Below, in pieces: positions 1-10,337 of a stretch of 64,000 nt of DNA. Origin of the DNA: Dasypus novemcinctus (taxonomy: Eukaryota > Chordata > Mammalia > Cingulata > Dasypodidae); contig NC_080682.1 of assembly GCF_030445035.2 (NCBI RefSeq), positions 32,222,770 to 32,286,769 of the forward strand, read 5' to 3'. The translations under genes were made by a program, and so were the position numbers. Under the pieces are notes generated by a model. That model was not told the DNA's origin, searched no databases, and saw only the letters and a program-made list of their open reading frames with translations. Each line of letters starts with the position of its first letter. Within the stretch, counting starts at the first letter, position 1.

Positions 1-660
1 TCAGGAGAGTTGCAACACCTATTTTCCCGTTCATTGGACTTACCCAAGTCAGTTTTCAGTGAGGGGAGGTTGATCAACCACCACAACAGGAACCAAGATA
101 GTCTCCAGCTGCAAGCAGGAGAATTCCATTCATCAGCCATGTGTGATCTAAGTACCCATTCAATTTAGAAGTGGAGTGGACATCACCTTCCCAGGATCCT
201 CAGGATGAAGGAATAAAATATGGATTAGAGTGGACTTACTGGTATTCTCCTATAGAATTATTGTGACTCTAGCAATAGAAGAAATGATATCATTGATGTG
301 AAGACAGTGGCCACAGGAGTTGCTGAAGGCAGGGAGAGGGAAAAAACAGGTATGATATTGGAGCATTTTCAGGACTTGGAGTTGTCCTCTGATATTGCAG
401 GGACAGATGAAGGAAATTATATATCTTTCCCTAACCCACTGAATGGATACATAGAGAGTGTAAACTAAACATAAACTGTGTATCAATGCTACAAAATGTA
501 CTCATCAGATCCAATGAATGTACTGCATTGATGAAAGAAGTTGTCGATGTTGGAGGAGTGGGGGATATGGGGAATGGAGTATATGGGAACTTCATATTTT
601 TTAATGTAACATTTTGTGTGATTTCTGTAGCTTTTAAAAAAGATAATAAAAAGGCTATAT
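1..660 (+). repeat. R1 interspersed repeat, 3' part (cut by window edge)
   Basis: This is a copy of the non-coding repeat called R1 here. It starts before the window and ends in a TTTTTTAATGTAACATTTT-type end followed by an A-rich tail near 650. It aligns segment by segment with 45536-46200 (for example the stretch TGGACTTACTGGTATTCT) and, reversed, with 28065-28750. R1 carries no ORF shared between copies. Its last ~100 bases resemble an L1 3' end (GTATATGGGAAC followed by an AT-rich end), and the copy at 44812 has a 12-bp target duplication. Non-LTR retrotransposition is therefore likely. Whether R1 is an L1 or half-L1 3' UTR family is inferred and not certain. Confidence 0.75.
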
Positions 661-1730
661 ACATATATATATTTAAAAATAACATACAATACAAGGGCAA
701 TGCTTAATGAAGAAAATTGTTAAATTTATTTAGAGAATTGTAGCATATTAAATTACACAAAAATTATTTCACACTTGCATTTTAAAAGCAGCCATGTGGA
801 TTGGTGGTCCATGTTCTTAGTGCATGGGGAACAATTTAGACATTGAAAAAAGGAATTGTGAGTTTGTACTTTGACCTGTCTGGTGGCTTCCTTAGGAATT
901 GACTCTGGTGGTTGCCTAAGATACTCATGCCTTGGTAAAATTCTCAGTACTCTAGAGAATGCTTCCTGGTTGACATTGTTAAAAATAACAAGTGGAAATA
1001 TAGTGGTTGATGCTGTCTAAGCAATGAATGATAGATGGGAAAGCAGCAGAGAGATAGAAAAATCTGGAAAGGAAGAGGCTATGCAAGGATATACATGGGA
1101 AAATAAAGTCATTGAAAAGTCCTTTTGATGGGATGTTATTGACAGGAGATATATGGTTGACAGGGAGTTATACAGGCCATATGTCCAGGGTGCATGGAAA
1201 TGTTTGGATATACTCATAGTGGAAACAATTAAAAACAACAGCTTGGGGGGAGTACTGGGTTACTGGCCAGTGGGGGGGCTCTGTCATGGTCCCTAGGGGA
1301 GCAGCGGCAGTCCCTCAGGTGCAATGGTAAGGACCAGGAAGGAATGAGGGTCCAACAGTGAGCCCCTGATACTAATGACTATGCTTGTGAGCCTATACAC
1401 CTGAGATAAGAACAAGGCCTAGAGCAGCACTGTGCCTAAGAGTTCCCTCCTGACAGCCTCTGTGTTACTCAAATGTGGCCAGTCTCGAAGCCAAACTCAG
1501 CATGTAAATGCAATGCCTTCCCCCCAGCGTGGGACATGACACCCGGGGATGAGCCTCCCTGGCACCGAGGGATCACTACCAAGTACCAGCTGATGATGTA
1601 ACTAGAAAATGACCTTAAATGAAAGGTTCAATGCGGACCAGCATAATATCCCTGTCTACATATAATAACAGGAGTTAAAAATGCTGTTTGACCTAAAGTA
1701 AGAGGGAAATGAAAAAGACAAATGAGTTCA

Positions 1731-2277
1731 TGTCGCAGTGTGGGCTCGCCCGGAGGGACGCTGCAGGGGCGGTGTGGGCTCGGGCGGAGGGCTGCAACAC
1801 ATGGAGGGGCCTTCCAAGAAGGCACTCTGGGGCCGGCAAGGTGCGGAGGACGCGCGGTAGGAAGAAGACTACCGAGGAGACCAGGATCTGTGCACAAGTC
1901 TGATTTATTCAGGAAGTACAGCGGTTAATATAGGGCGAAGACGGGGGAGGGGCAGGGGGCGTGGCCGGGGGGCGGCAGACGGCTGATAGGTTCGTGCAGG
2001 AGTGCATCACTGGTTGCGGGCAGAAGACGGGGTAGCCAGGGTTCTTGGCGGCAGCGAGGCGGGGCTGTCATGGTGCGGCAGTGGCCCTTGGGGGAGAGGT
2101 GGGGTTAGGCCACCGAGGGGGAAGCAGGTGCAGCTGGGTAGAGGGGCGGGCAGTATGCCCGAACCCCAAGCGGAGGGCCTTAATGCCCGTTCCCGCCACC
2201 CGGGTCCGACTTGCACCGGCACCTGGAGACGAGCCGACCCTTGCTGTCGCCGCGCTCCCACACGGTGCCACCCTACA
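1731..2277 (-). mobile_element. Solo LTR A, class II ERV type, reverse orientation
   Basis: This is a 547-bp GC- and CpG-rich block inserted in AT-rich R1. It begins TGTCGCAG and ends CCCTACA (TG...CA). It is flanked by a perfect 6-bp duplication AGTTCA (1725-1730 and 2278-2283), which fits class II (ERVK) integration. Read on the minus strand it has a TATA-like CTATATTAA (1925-1933) and AATAAA (1904-1909), so U3 is about 1934-2277 and U5 about 1731-1885. There is no internal retroviral sequence, so it is a solo LTR left by LTR-LTR recombination. The small ORFs at 1709-1928 and 2002-2302 are GC-rich artefacts. The ends are certain; the family name is unknown to me. Confidence 0.85.
1904..1933 (-). 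promoter_or_regulatory. LTR A TATA-like box and poly(A) signal
   Basis: On the minus strand CTATATTAA (1933-1925) is followed 15 bases later by AATAAA (1909-1904). A TATA box this close upstream would place the start of transcription at or just after the poly(A) signal. The R region would then be very short, as in betaretrovirus-type LTRs. The motifs are seen directly; their function is inferred. Confidence 0.55.
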
Positions 2278-2662
2278 AGTTCATATGGCTATAAGTTTCT
2301 AAAAAAAGAGTCTGGACGTTGTCAGAAGGATTGCCCTTATGCACACCTGAGCAGAGTCTCAGAGACAGATAAAGTAGATACAACCCCAGGTGCGGTCACC
2401 CCTCGGGCTGAAGTGTGGTTTGCTGGCCTGGTGAGGGGAGCGGCTGCGGTAGGCCTAATTCTGCTGCCCCCATAATAGGGTGGTTGGTTGGGCCCACCAC
2501 CACCCCTGAAGGAAGCTCGGCATGGGCACAGAGTGCCCTCGGGTCTCCCCTTCTCGGCAGCCATGCTTCCGCGGCCGCCCCTCCTCCCAGATGGCGCCAC
2601 ACGATGCCTGTGGGGCGGCACCCTTCTTCCTTCTCCCTGCGCAGGCGCGGGGCGGAAAATTG

Positions 2663-2800
2663 CAGTCTGCCCTTTTCCCCTCCCCCGACAGCAGCAACAG
2701 CCAGGCGTGGGCGGAGAAATCCAGTCTGCCCTTTTCCCCTCCCCCGACAGCAGCAACAGCCAGGCGTGGGCGGGAAACTCAAGTCTGCCCTCTACCCCAG
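2663..2800 (+). repeat. 59-bp tandem repeat in LTR B U3
   Basis: Units start at 2663, 2722 and 2781 (CAGTCTGCCC / CAGTCTGCCC / AAGTCTGCCC), an exact 59-bp period. The first two are nearly identical and the third decays into further CAGCAACAG-rich sequence up to about 2860. Each unit contains CCCCTCCCCC and GGCGTGGGCGG, GC-box-like motifs. Tandem U3 repeats of this kind are typical retroviral enhancers; that role is inferred here. Confidence 0.8.
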
Positions 2801-2913
2801 CAACAGCAGCCACCAATCCCTAAACCCTGCCCCTTCCCCCAGCAACAGCAACAGCCAATCCCTAACCACCACCCCTCCCCCATCCAGTACCTCCCACTGA
2901 CCTTTCGCCGGCA

Positions 2914-2991
2914 ACCAATCAGAACAGGGCGTGGCTTGGACCAATCAGCCTTCCCCAGCCCCTATAAAACTGTTGCCTCTCCCTCAATAAA
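2914..2991 (+). promoter_or_regulatory. LTR B core promoter and poly(A) signal
   Basis: Two CCAATCAG motifs (about 2914 and 2940) are followed by TATAAAA (2963-2969) and AATAAA (2986-2991). The predicted start, about 30 bases after the TATA box, falls near 2993. That puts the poly(A) signal inside U3 and predicts an R region of only about 10-25 bases. The TATA box and flanks are intact, so the promoter could still be active. That is inferred. Confidence 0.6.
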
Positions 2992-3174
2992 GTGGACTTG
3001 CGTGCTTACCTTGTCTCCGCGGTAGTTCTTCTGCCATGCGCCCTCCAGTCCTGAGAGCCCCCGACAAGGGCCTGGCCTCCCTTGTCCCCAGTTCGTCGCC
3101 TGCTTCTCCGGGCGACCCCTTCGTCGCCGGCTTCGCTGGGCGACCCCGTCAGCCGAACCGCGCAACCCCTGTGA

Positions 3175-3294
3175 GACCGACCCCTCGTCTGCTGCCAGAC
3201 CGACCCCTCGTCCCAAGTGGGACCGATCCCTCATCCCAAGCGGGACCGACCCCTCGTCCTGAGCTGGACCGACCCCTCGTCCACAGCCAGACCC
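3175..3294 (+). repeat. 23-bp tandem repeat in LTR B U5
   Basis: The motif GACCGACCCCTCGTC or a close variant starts at 3175, 3198, 3221, 3244 and 3267, with a degenerate sixth start at 3290. The period is a constant 23 bp. The array lies downstream of the poly(A) signal, in U5. Confidence 0.85.
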
Positions 3295-4539
3295 CACCTC
3301 TACCGACCGAGCAAGCCGCCGCACCCAGGTATTGGTCCTCTTAAGGGCTAAAGAGACCCACAGGTTCTATGGTCATGGCAGATGGGGTTCACTGCCATGC
3401 CAATTGGCCCTTCTTTGGAGCTGGTGTTTCTGCGTGATGGAGCTGGACTCAGATGGGATCTCTTTTCACAAGACTTTCATGCTACTTTACTGGAATTGTA
3501 GTTGGTGCTGGGGCTTAAGATATATCTAGGTTATTAGAATCTCTGGACTGACAATATGATAGCCAGGCCCTGAGCCTCAATAGACTTCAGCTCCTACACT
3601 CTGATTTATTGGACTTACTCCACTCAGCTAACATGGAGTTGAAGAATGTCAACCACCACACCATGGAGCCTAGAGTGCCTACAACTGAAAGCAGGAGGAT
3701 TGCATCCAGTATCCATGTGGAATCTAAGCCCCCTCTTGACATAGATGTGGAATGAACACAACCAAGCCAAGGTCCACAGGAAGATGGAATACAGTAAGGA
3801 TCAGAGTGGACTTAATGGTATTCTATTCATGAACTATTGTGGTTAATAATCGAGAAAATGTGGCATTGATGTGAAAAAAATGGCCATGGTGGCTGCTGGG
3901 TGGGGGAATGGGAGGAAGAGAAGAGATGTGGAGGCATTCTCAGGACTTGGAGTTGTCCTGGGTGGTGCCCCAGGGACAACTGCCAGATGCTGTATGTCCT
4001 CCCATGGCCCACTGGATGGAACGTGGGAAAGTGTGGGCTATGGTGTGGAACACGGGACAAGGGGTGCAGCGAGGCCCGGAGATGTACTCACCAGGTGCAA
4101 TGGATGTGACATGATGATGGGGAAGAGTGTTATTGGGGGAGGAGTGGTGGGGATGAATGGGGACCTCATATTTTTTAATGTAATATCTTTTAAAAAATGA
4201 ATAAATTGAGTAGAATTTGGGCAAAAAAAAAAAAAGGGAAAGCCCTTTTGTATGAAAGGCAATCTAAAAGACCACATACATGTACAAGGATAAGTGCATG
4301 CTCAGAAAAGTCCAGAGAAGACTTTTGTCTCTGTCTGATCTTTAGGTTCTACACAAGCAATAAGGGGAGTATAAGAAGAGTTGTAAAGAGCCTTGCTAAG
4401 TGTTCAAGGAGTGTCCCAACACAGAACAAGAATGGAAGAGTACTTTTTTGCTGCACTGTTTTAACCAAATTGCTCTTATATCACAAGCAAACCAAAGCTA
4501 AAGGAATAGAGACTTGAGTCATCACATAATACAAAGAAT

Positions 4540-5712
4540 AAAAAAAAGATAGGAACTTAAAAAATAACCTAATGTATCAAGAACAAAAATCAACAACAAA
4601 AGCTGAGGAGAGGAGAGAATCTAATTGCTAGTGACACTACATTATATTATTCAAAATGTCCAGGTTTCAATTAAAATTATAGTCAAGGAAAGATGCAAAA
4701 AGAGTATCCCATTTTCAGCAAAAAAAAAGAGTCTATAAAAATTGCTCCTGAAGTTCACTTATTGATATATCTAGCAAAAGATTTTTTTACAGATTTATTG
4801 TATTTATTTCTCTCTCCTTTCCCCCCATTGTCTGCTTTCTGCGTCCATTCGCTGTGTGTTCTTCTGTGTCCCCTAGCATTATCAGGTGGCACTGGGAAAC
4901 TGCATGTCTCTTTGTTGCATCATCTTGCTGCAGCAGCTCTCTGGGTATGTGGTGCAACTGTTTATATATTGTCAAAGAAAAACTGACACTATGGGCAAAG
5001 AACTAGCGGAAACCAGGACTATTGTGTCTGAAAAATAGGGAAAAATAATAAAGATTTAGAAATTGTAAAGGAAATTAATAGAAATTCTGGGGTGTATAAT
5101 ACAATATTGATATGAAAAATTCACTAAAGGGATTCAACAGAAGGTTTCAGCAAGCAGAAAAAATAATCAGTTAATGTAAAACTTGACCAATTAAGCCTAT
5201 CTCATTTGGGAAACAGATAATATGAAATACGTAAAAATCAACAGAGTCTAAGAGATTATGTGACATCTTTTGGGTCCCAATATATGCATAAAGGAAGTCA
5301 CAAACAGGATGAGGGAGAGAAGGGGGAAAAGTATATTTGAAGAAAAAGAAATAATGATGAAAAAGTCCTGAATCACAGAAATTAAAACTAGAGATTATTA
5401 CCATTTGAATATATATACAAAAATCCTTAAGGAAATATTAGGAAACCCAATCTAGCATTATATTTAAATAATTGTACAATATGACTAAGTGAGGTTCATC
5501 ATAGTTATGAAAGGGTGGTTCAAATTTGACATCTATTAGTGCAATAAACCACTTTAATTGAATGAAAGAAACGTCATTATGAAATCATTTATTTGGAAAA
5601 GCATTTGACAATGTCTAACTCTTCTTCCTAATTAAAAAATTCAAGAAACTTGGAAATAGGGAAATTACTTCAATATGATAAAGGAAATCTATGAAGTCCT
5701 CAAAACTAAATC
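4540..5712 (+). mobile_element. Old L1 fragment (ORF1 part, then ORF2 part)
   Basis: The stretches at about 4540-4780 and 4980-5360 read like the ORF1 region of ancient mammalian L1 (for example TTCACTAAAGGGATTCAACAG near 5124 and the segment at 5230-5320). From about 5500 to 5712 the sequence matches the reverse-transcriptase region of ORF2 (AAAGCATTTGACAATGTCTA near 5599). The part between is deleted. Stops are frequent in all frames, so it is dead. A SINE interrupts the ORF1 part at 4791-4958. Identification is by eye against the L1M type. Confidence 0.65.
4791..4958 (-). mobile_element. DAS-type SINE, 5'-truncated, reverse
   Basis: The + strand reads from the T-rich end (TTTATTGTATTTATTTCTCTC) into the SINE body (TTGCATCATCTTGCTG and GGTGCAACTG). 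It is the reverse of the body at 62830-63000. The tRNA-like head with A and B boxes is missing, so the element is truncated at its 5' end. I could not identify a convincing target duplication. It lies inside an older L1 ORF1 fragment, so it is younger than that L1. Confidence 0.8.
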
Positions 5713-6059
5713 ATACTTGTAGCAGTTTGACATTATTTATGAATTCTAAAAATAGATACTGGATTATGTTTGTTAACTGGACTGCTTCTCTGGGTATATT
5801 AGATTATAGTTGACTCAAAAGTTTCACTTTTACTTAATTACATAATGACTGGGGTGTTGATTGGATCATGTCAGTAGGTGGTTGAGTCCCAGCCCCCTTG
5901 TTAGGCGGGGACTCACAAAGAAACTGCACTTCAGAGAAGGGCGTTTATAATTTTCACCTGAAGCCCAGGAAGTAAGCATATAGAGAAGCAGAACTGCTTA
6001 GCCCTGGAGAGAAAGGAACCCAGGAAGATGAAACTCTTATCAGACATTAACAGAAAATG
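5713..6059. other. Unassigned sequence
   Basis: No ORF or clear family. It starts TGTAGCAGTTTGACAT and includes a moderately GC-rich part (5870-6010). It could be a fragment of an old LTR or DNA transposon, but nothing in the window is a second copy, so I make no assignment. Confidence 0.3.
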
Positions 6060-6184
6060 TAAGAGAGTGAAGTGATAGAATGTAAGTCAAGGAAATAGAT
6101 GACTTTACAATTGATGGTTAAGGAAGTCCTATCTAAGAGGGGGCATTTGAACCATAAATTAAGTGGTATGACAAAGCAGCAATG

Positions 6185-6370
6185 CTAAGATCTAGAAGAG
6201 GGTAATTTCGGGAAGCTAGGCGAGTTAGTGCAAAGACCTTACTGCAAAAATGAGGTCATCCTGACCGGAGATAAGTGAACGGGAGAGTGGGACCCTGTGA
6301 GATCAGAGAAGAAATGTGTGAGTGGGGAGCAACTGTGCAGGGCTTAATAGACCATGAAAAGGCCAATTAG
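6185..6370 (+). repeat. L2-like remnant
   Basis: The sequence resembles the common L2 segment with '...GTGCAAAGACC...GAGGTC...GCAGGGCTTAATAGACCATG'. Paralogous copies in the OR duplicons are at 15255-15440 and 40440-40630. It is old and non-coding. Confidence 0.5.
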
Positions 6371-7019
6371 AATTGGGTGTAAAGTTGGTTAAACAGAGCT
6401 TTATTTCTACTAATTTTCTTAGCTCAGCTTTTCTAAATGAATACAGGGAATTTACGTATGGAGAAAACATGTCTAAATAAAAACAAAAGTAGGGCATAAA
6501 GAGACAAAGTCTAGATCAGTGTTGTGAACTGCACCAAAAAGGCCACTAACGAGACTACCAGAAGGGACACACAAAGCTACTGGGCAAAGGTGGTTGCTGG
6601 AGGAAATACGTTTTAATTATCTTCATTGTGATTTGAACTTAGAGTTGAACTAATAATACATTTATTGGTGGTGGTGTCTTCTAATCCAAATGAAAGACAG
6701 TGGATAACAGTAATCATGCAGGTCAAATGAGCACCCCTCTAAGGGTTTTACTCATGTCCCCTCAGTTTGCTGCCACTCAAATCTGGACATAGTCAGATAA
6801 ATGCATTAAATTCTTATTCTTGGGTCTTTTAACCCTTGCTGCCCTAAGTCACTCTCTATCAATTCACCTGCTTCATTCTCTTTAGCATTTTTCACAGTAA
6901 ATTATTTATTTTTTAAAATTATCTTTACTTGTGTAATGCTTGACTCTCTCCAGTAGGAAGTCTTTAAAGGTGTAGCCTTTAAATATTTAAACTTTTAAGT
7001 GTTTAATGTGAGCCAATCC

Positions 7020-7200
7020 ACCAGGTTCAAATCCCATCTGAAGTATTCACAAGAGCTTGTTAATTTAGGAAACAGAAATTATCTAAGCTTCAGTTAACCC
7101 TTCAGGATAAGAGGAATACCAGTTAACTATTTCATAAGGCTCTTATGAGAATTAACCAAGACCATGCCTTCTTAGCACCTGCCACTTTGTAATAAGCAAT
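7020..7200 (-). repeat. MIR SINE remnant
   Basis: GGTTCAAATCCC near 7023, CAGTTAACCCTTCAGGATAAGAGG and CTCTTATGAGAATTAA form the reverse of the MIR core. The paralogous copy in unit B is at 18930-19110. It predates the duplication. Confidence 0.55.
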
Positions 7201-7250
7201 AATGGCTTTCACTAAATTTATTGGCAGAATGATTTTAGTAGGATGAAAAA

Positions 7251-7850
7251 GATGTTCAATAAGGACTTGAGACACACATCCCATTAAAAAAGATGTTATT
7301 TCTTTATAGTAAGTGTGTCAGCTGGTCATTTTAGGAATCATGGATGAAGACAGAAGCTATCTATAAAAGATAAGTAAGAGAGGAAGAACATATTAATGAC
7401 TATTCAAGAGGGTAAAGGAAAACTTGATTAAATCAAAGACAAACCCTGTGCATAGATAAGAATTCTTAATTTTCTAAAGATATAAACTCTTCTTAAATTA
7501 ATTTTCCTGAATAAAATCTCATTGAAAATACAAGCTAAGCTTTGTTTTGTAACTAGACTTTTTATTTATTTACATTTAATTTGAAACATAAATATGCAAG
7601 AATATGCATAATTCTGAAAAAGAACTGTAGTGAGGGAATTCTAGGCTTATCAGATGACAAAATGTATTCTAAATCTAATGCAATTATATCATATGTGAAA
7701 TGACACACTAAAAATAAGATAAATATAATAGAATGAACTCCTGGGATTTCAAGTCACTGGGCAAAGGTAATTATAAAACTATAAAAACATAGCCATCCTG
7801 AAAAAGAACTAAAATCTAAAATTCCAATCACTATCTTACTTCTTACATTA
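7251..7850. other. AT-rich sequence without recognised features
   Basis: No ORF longer than chance and no clear repeat. The last ~250 bases may be the degenerate start of the following L1 fragment. Confidence 0.4.
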
Positions 7851-8930
7851 AAAAATACCAGATAGATAAAAAATTTAAATGTAAAATAAAATACCAGAAA
7901 ATATGTATTTAAGAAATGCTTAAAAAATTGTGAATTGCAGAAGAATATTTTGGTAAAAAGAGAAGCATGGAAATTCTTTCTAAGGAAGATATAAAAATAT
8001 ATAATTTTGATAAATCAGATATGTAAATATAAAAATATTTTACATGGCCAAAAATATTCTGTATAGCAGAAAAATTAAAAATAAACCACAAGCTTGGACT
8101 ATAACAATCATATATATATGTTAAAAGGGATAAAGTATTTAGTATAAAGTTAACTCATAAAAATTAATATGGAAAATATCAACAATTGGGGAAAATTTGT
8201 AAAAGGCAACTCACAGTTAAATACAAAAAAAAAATTAAAAAATAAGAAATGTTCAAATAATTATTTTTAAGAATAACCAGAAGTATAAAAATTAAATATT
8301 TTTTTATTTAATCAGATTGCCAAATACCCTAAGTATTTATCAAGCACTGGTTGTTGAGAAAGTGGACAAATATATTCCTACAGACTTTGTGGGAGGGGCA
8401 CAGTTGGTATAACTCTATGGTGATTTTGGCAATAACTTACAAAACCAAAATTTTAAATAAATGTTTGATTTGCAGCCCCCCCACTCCCACATCAAATCCT
8501 TGTCTGGGAACTCTAACTTGCACAACTGCAGAAAGGCATAAAGACAAGTATTTATTACAGAATTATTTGCCACAAAAATTGATTGGAAACAATGTGAAGA
8601 GAATTGTTTACATTAATTTTAGGAAATACCTTTGAGGTATTTATGCAGTATTAAGATAACTAAGAAGGAGTTAGGTTTAAATGAACTGGTTTGGAAAGAA
8701 TTTAAAGATGCTGAATAGTAAAAGGTAAATGTTTACATTCACAGAATAAACACATACATGTAAGTAAATATACTTGTATTTTAAAGGATTATTACTTGAC
8801 AATTTTAGAAAATAGATTTCGATGACTCCCTCTGGCAGGAAGACTGGTGAACAGTGTATAAATTTACTATTACATTTATGCCAATTTGAAAGGCTGCCAT
8901 TTAAACTATTTATTGCTATTATAAATTATT
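7851..8930 (+). mobile_element. Old L1 3' fragment
   Basis: The order of features matches the 3' part of ancient L1 ORF2 and its 3' UTR: AATCAGATTGCCAAATACC (8310), a GTTGAGAAAGTGGAC segment, ATTTGCCACAAAAATTG (8563), AAAGATGCTGAATAGTAAAAGG (8704) and CTCTGGCAGGAAG (8829). Many stops are present, so no protein is made. Confidence 0.6.
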
Positions 8931-9419
8931 TTAAAAAACAAAAACTAAAGAAGTCTGCAAACTTAAAAATCATATATGATCCAACTGAAATTGAATAAAG
9001 GGGACAGCCCTACATAGTGCCTATTATTTTAACTAATATAATAAAATGGAAAAAATAAATGAGTATTTATATGATACAAGACAAAAGATGAGAAAAAAAT
9101 TAAAAATGAATGCAGAAATTACTTACAATAAGAGAAACTATAAAAATAATTCAATAATTAATTAATTACATTTTTAAGTTGATTGTCTATTATTACATTC
9201 ACTATATTTTCTAGGTGCAGTAACAAGACATTATAGAACTTATAGTAGGAAAATGTTATTTAATAGCCCAGTCTACTAGTTAATTCTTTAATTTAAAAAT
9301 GATGATGGTTTTGAAGGTTAAAGAGGGTGCATCAGATTTAAGGTGATTTCTGGAGTCCAGAAGATGTTCCCTAAAGCAAAATGACTTTCTTGTGATAGAT
9401 GATGCACATATTTACTATT

Positions 9420-10337
9420 TCATCTGTCTTTTCCTTTCCAGAGCTTCTTCATAGCACTTTTCATCTCTGAATTTCTCAGAGTATATATTAAAGGGTTTAG
9501 CATGGGAGTTATAACTGTGTAAAACACACTCAATGATTTATCAATAGGGAAGTTTCTAGCAGGTCTTGCATACATAAAAATACAGGGAACAAAGAAGAAG
9601 ACAACTACCGTGATATGTGAACCACAGGAGGAGAGGGCTTTCCTCTTTCCTTCCACACTAAGGTTCTTTAAGGAGTGCAAAATGACACCATAGGAGATCA
9701 GTAAGAGCAGAAACACAATACTGCAGATCAACCCTCCATTAGCCACCACTAAGAGTCCAACAACATAGGTGTCAGTACAGACAAGTTTCAATAAAGGGTA
9801 CATGTCGCAGATAAAATGATCAATGATATTGGGACCACAGAAGGGAAGGCCATGAAGAGAGATAATTTGAATTACTGAGTGCAGAAAACCCCCAATCCAG
9901 GACACTATTAGTAGCACAATACACATCCATTGCCTCATGATAATCAAATAATGCAAGGGCTTACAAATGGCCACATAGCGGTCATATGCCATGGCCAACA
10001 GAAGAAAGACCTCTGATCCGCCAAAGAAGTGCCCTGTAAAAAGCTGAATCATACAACCATGGAAGGATATGGTATTTTGTCCAATGAACAAGTCCGAAAT
10101 CATTTTGGGGGAAAGGGATGAGGCATAAATGACATCCATAAAAGATAAACTAGCAAGAAAGAAGTACATAGGCGAGCCCAGGCACTTACTGACAGTGACA
10201 GTCATAACAATGAGCAAGTTGCCCACCATGGTCAAAATGTAGAAGATCAAGAACATAACAGAGAGTACTTTCTGTTCCTTTGGATTCTGTGTGAGGCCCA
10301 GAAGTATAAAGTATGTCACATTGTTCCTTTGTTCCAT
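9420..10337 (-). CDS. OR4A-like: Intact olfactory receptor, family 4 (OR4A47-like)
   Basis: This gene encodes a 305-residue rhodopsin-class odorant receptor. Such receptors sit in the ciliary membrane of olfactory neurons and signal through Golf and cAMP. The single uninterrupted coding exon, without introns, is typical of the family. Visible hallmarks are an N-glycosylation site N6-V-T, GN in TM1 (N40), PMYFFL at 56-61, C95 at the top of TM3, [10 protein letters not shown] at 116-125, the extracellular-loop-2 cysteines C167, C177 and C187, SY at 215-216 in TM5, KALSSCGSH at 233-241 and [12 protein letters not shown] at 278-289. The Met at 10337 gives the usual length and the typical MEQRNNVT start. 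The N-terminal third and the end (MKKLWK) look closest to human OR4A47; the ligand is unknown. Upstream non-coding exons and the promoter cannot be seen. It has the only complete OR reading frame in the window. Confidence 0.95.
   Translation of the reverse strand: MEQRNNVTYFILLGLTQNPKEQKVLSVMFLIFYILTMVGNLLIVMTVTVSKCLGSPMYFFLASLSFMDVIYASSLSPKMISDLFIGQNTISFHGCMIQLFTGHFFGGSEVFLLLAMAYDRYVAICKPLHYLIIMRQWMCIVLLIVSWIGGFLHSVIQIISLHGLPFCGPNIIDHFICDMYPLLKLVCTDTYVVGLLVVANGGLICSIVFLLLLISYGVILHSLKNLSVEGKRKALSSCGSHITVVVFFFVPCIFMYARPARNFPIDKSLSVFYTVITPMLNPLIYTLRNSEMKSAMKKLWKGKDR

Larger units (their letters stand above)
2391..3323 (+). mobile_element. Solo LTR B, class II ERV type
   Basis: This is a 933-bp GC- and CpG-rich block starting TGCGGTCACC and ending GCCGCCGCA (TG...CA). 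It is flanked by a perfect 6-bp duplication CCCAGG (2385-2390 and 3324-3329). It has full LTR architecture: a U3 with 59-bp tandem repeats (2663-2800), CCAAT motifs near 2914 and 2940, TATAAAA at 2963-2969, AATAAA at 2986-2991, and a U5 with 23-bp repeats (3175-3294). There is no gag, pol or env, so it is a solo LTR. It does not resemble LTR A. The two were independent insertions only 107 bp apart in the same R1 copy. Long open frames across it (2002-2475, 2337-2816, 2415-3025) arise from GC-rich repeats and are not genes. Confidence 0.87.
850..4230 (+). repeat. R1 repeat, long copy split by two solo LTRs
   Basis: R1 sequence runs from about 850 to 1730, continues at 2284-2390 and finishes at 3330-4230. 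The joins are exact: AAGACAAATGAGTTCA up to 1730 continues with TATGGCT at 2284, as in the uninterrupted copy at 45168-45190. The piece ending at 2390 continues at 3330. The 5' part (~1130-1190) also matches, reversed, the end of the copy at 29500-29590, so R1 is longer than the 1.4 kb copy at 44.8 kb. The 3' part (from ~3860) is a subfamily shared with 21838-22200 (CATGGTGGCTGCTGGGT). Short ORFs in it are not conserved between copies and are not coding. The stretch 660-850 between the two R1 copies shows nothing recognisable. Confidence 0.75.
6060..7250 (+). repeat. OR-flank duplicon, unit A
   Basis: This stretch is colinear with parts of 15090-15600 and 18660-19110 (unit B) and of 40310-40860 and 41010-41120 (unit C). 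Shared landmarks include the L2-like block ending GACCATGAAAAGGCCAATT (6350, 15414) and the segment CTGCACCAAAA...GAGA.GCTACCAGAA..GACA shared with unit C (6527 and 40791). Unit A lies 3' of the intact OR gene, as unit B lies 3' of the second OR. This supports duplication of OR plus flank. Identity is clearly below that of recent duplications. Confidence 0.65.

Noticed and set aside
2663-2800. Regularly spaced repeats that might suggest a CRISPR array
   Set aside because: The units are contiguous 59-mers without unique spacers, inside a retroviral LTR in a mammalian genome.
2002-3344. Several long overlapping ORFs (up to 167 codons) on both strands
   Set aside because: They lie in GC-rich solo LTRs with tandem repeats, where stop codons are rare. 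They overlap on opposite strands, have no domain, and cross LTR/host junctions.
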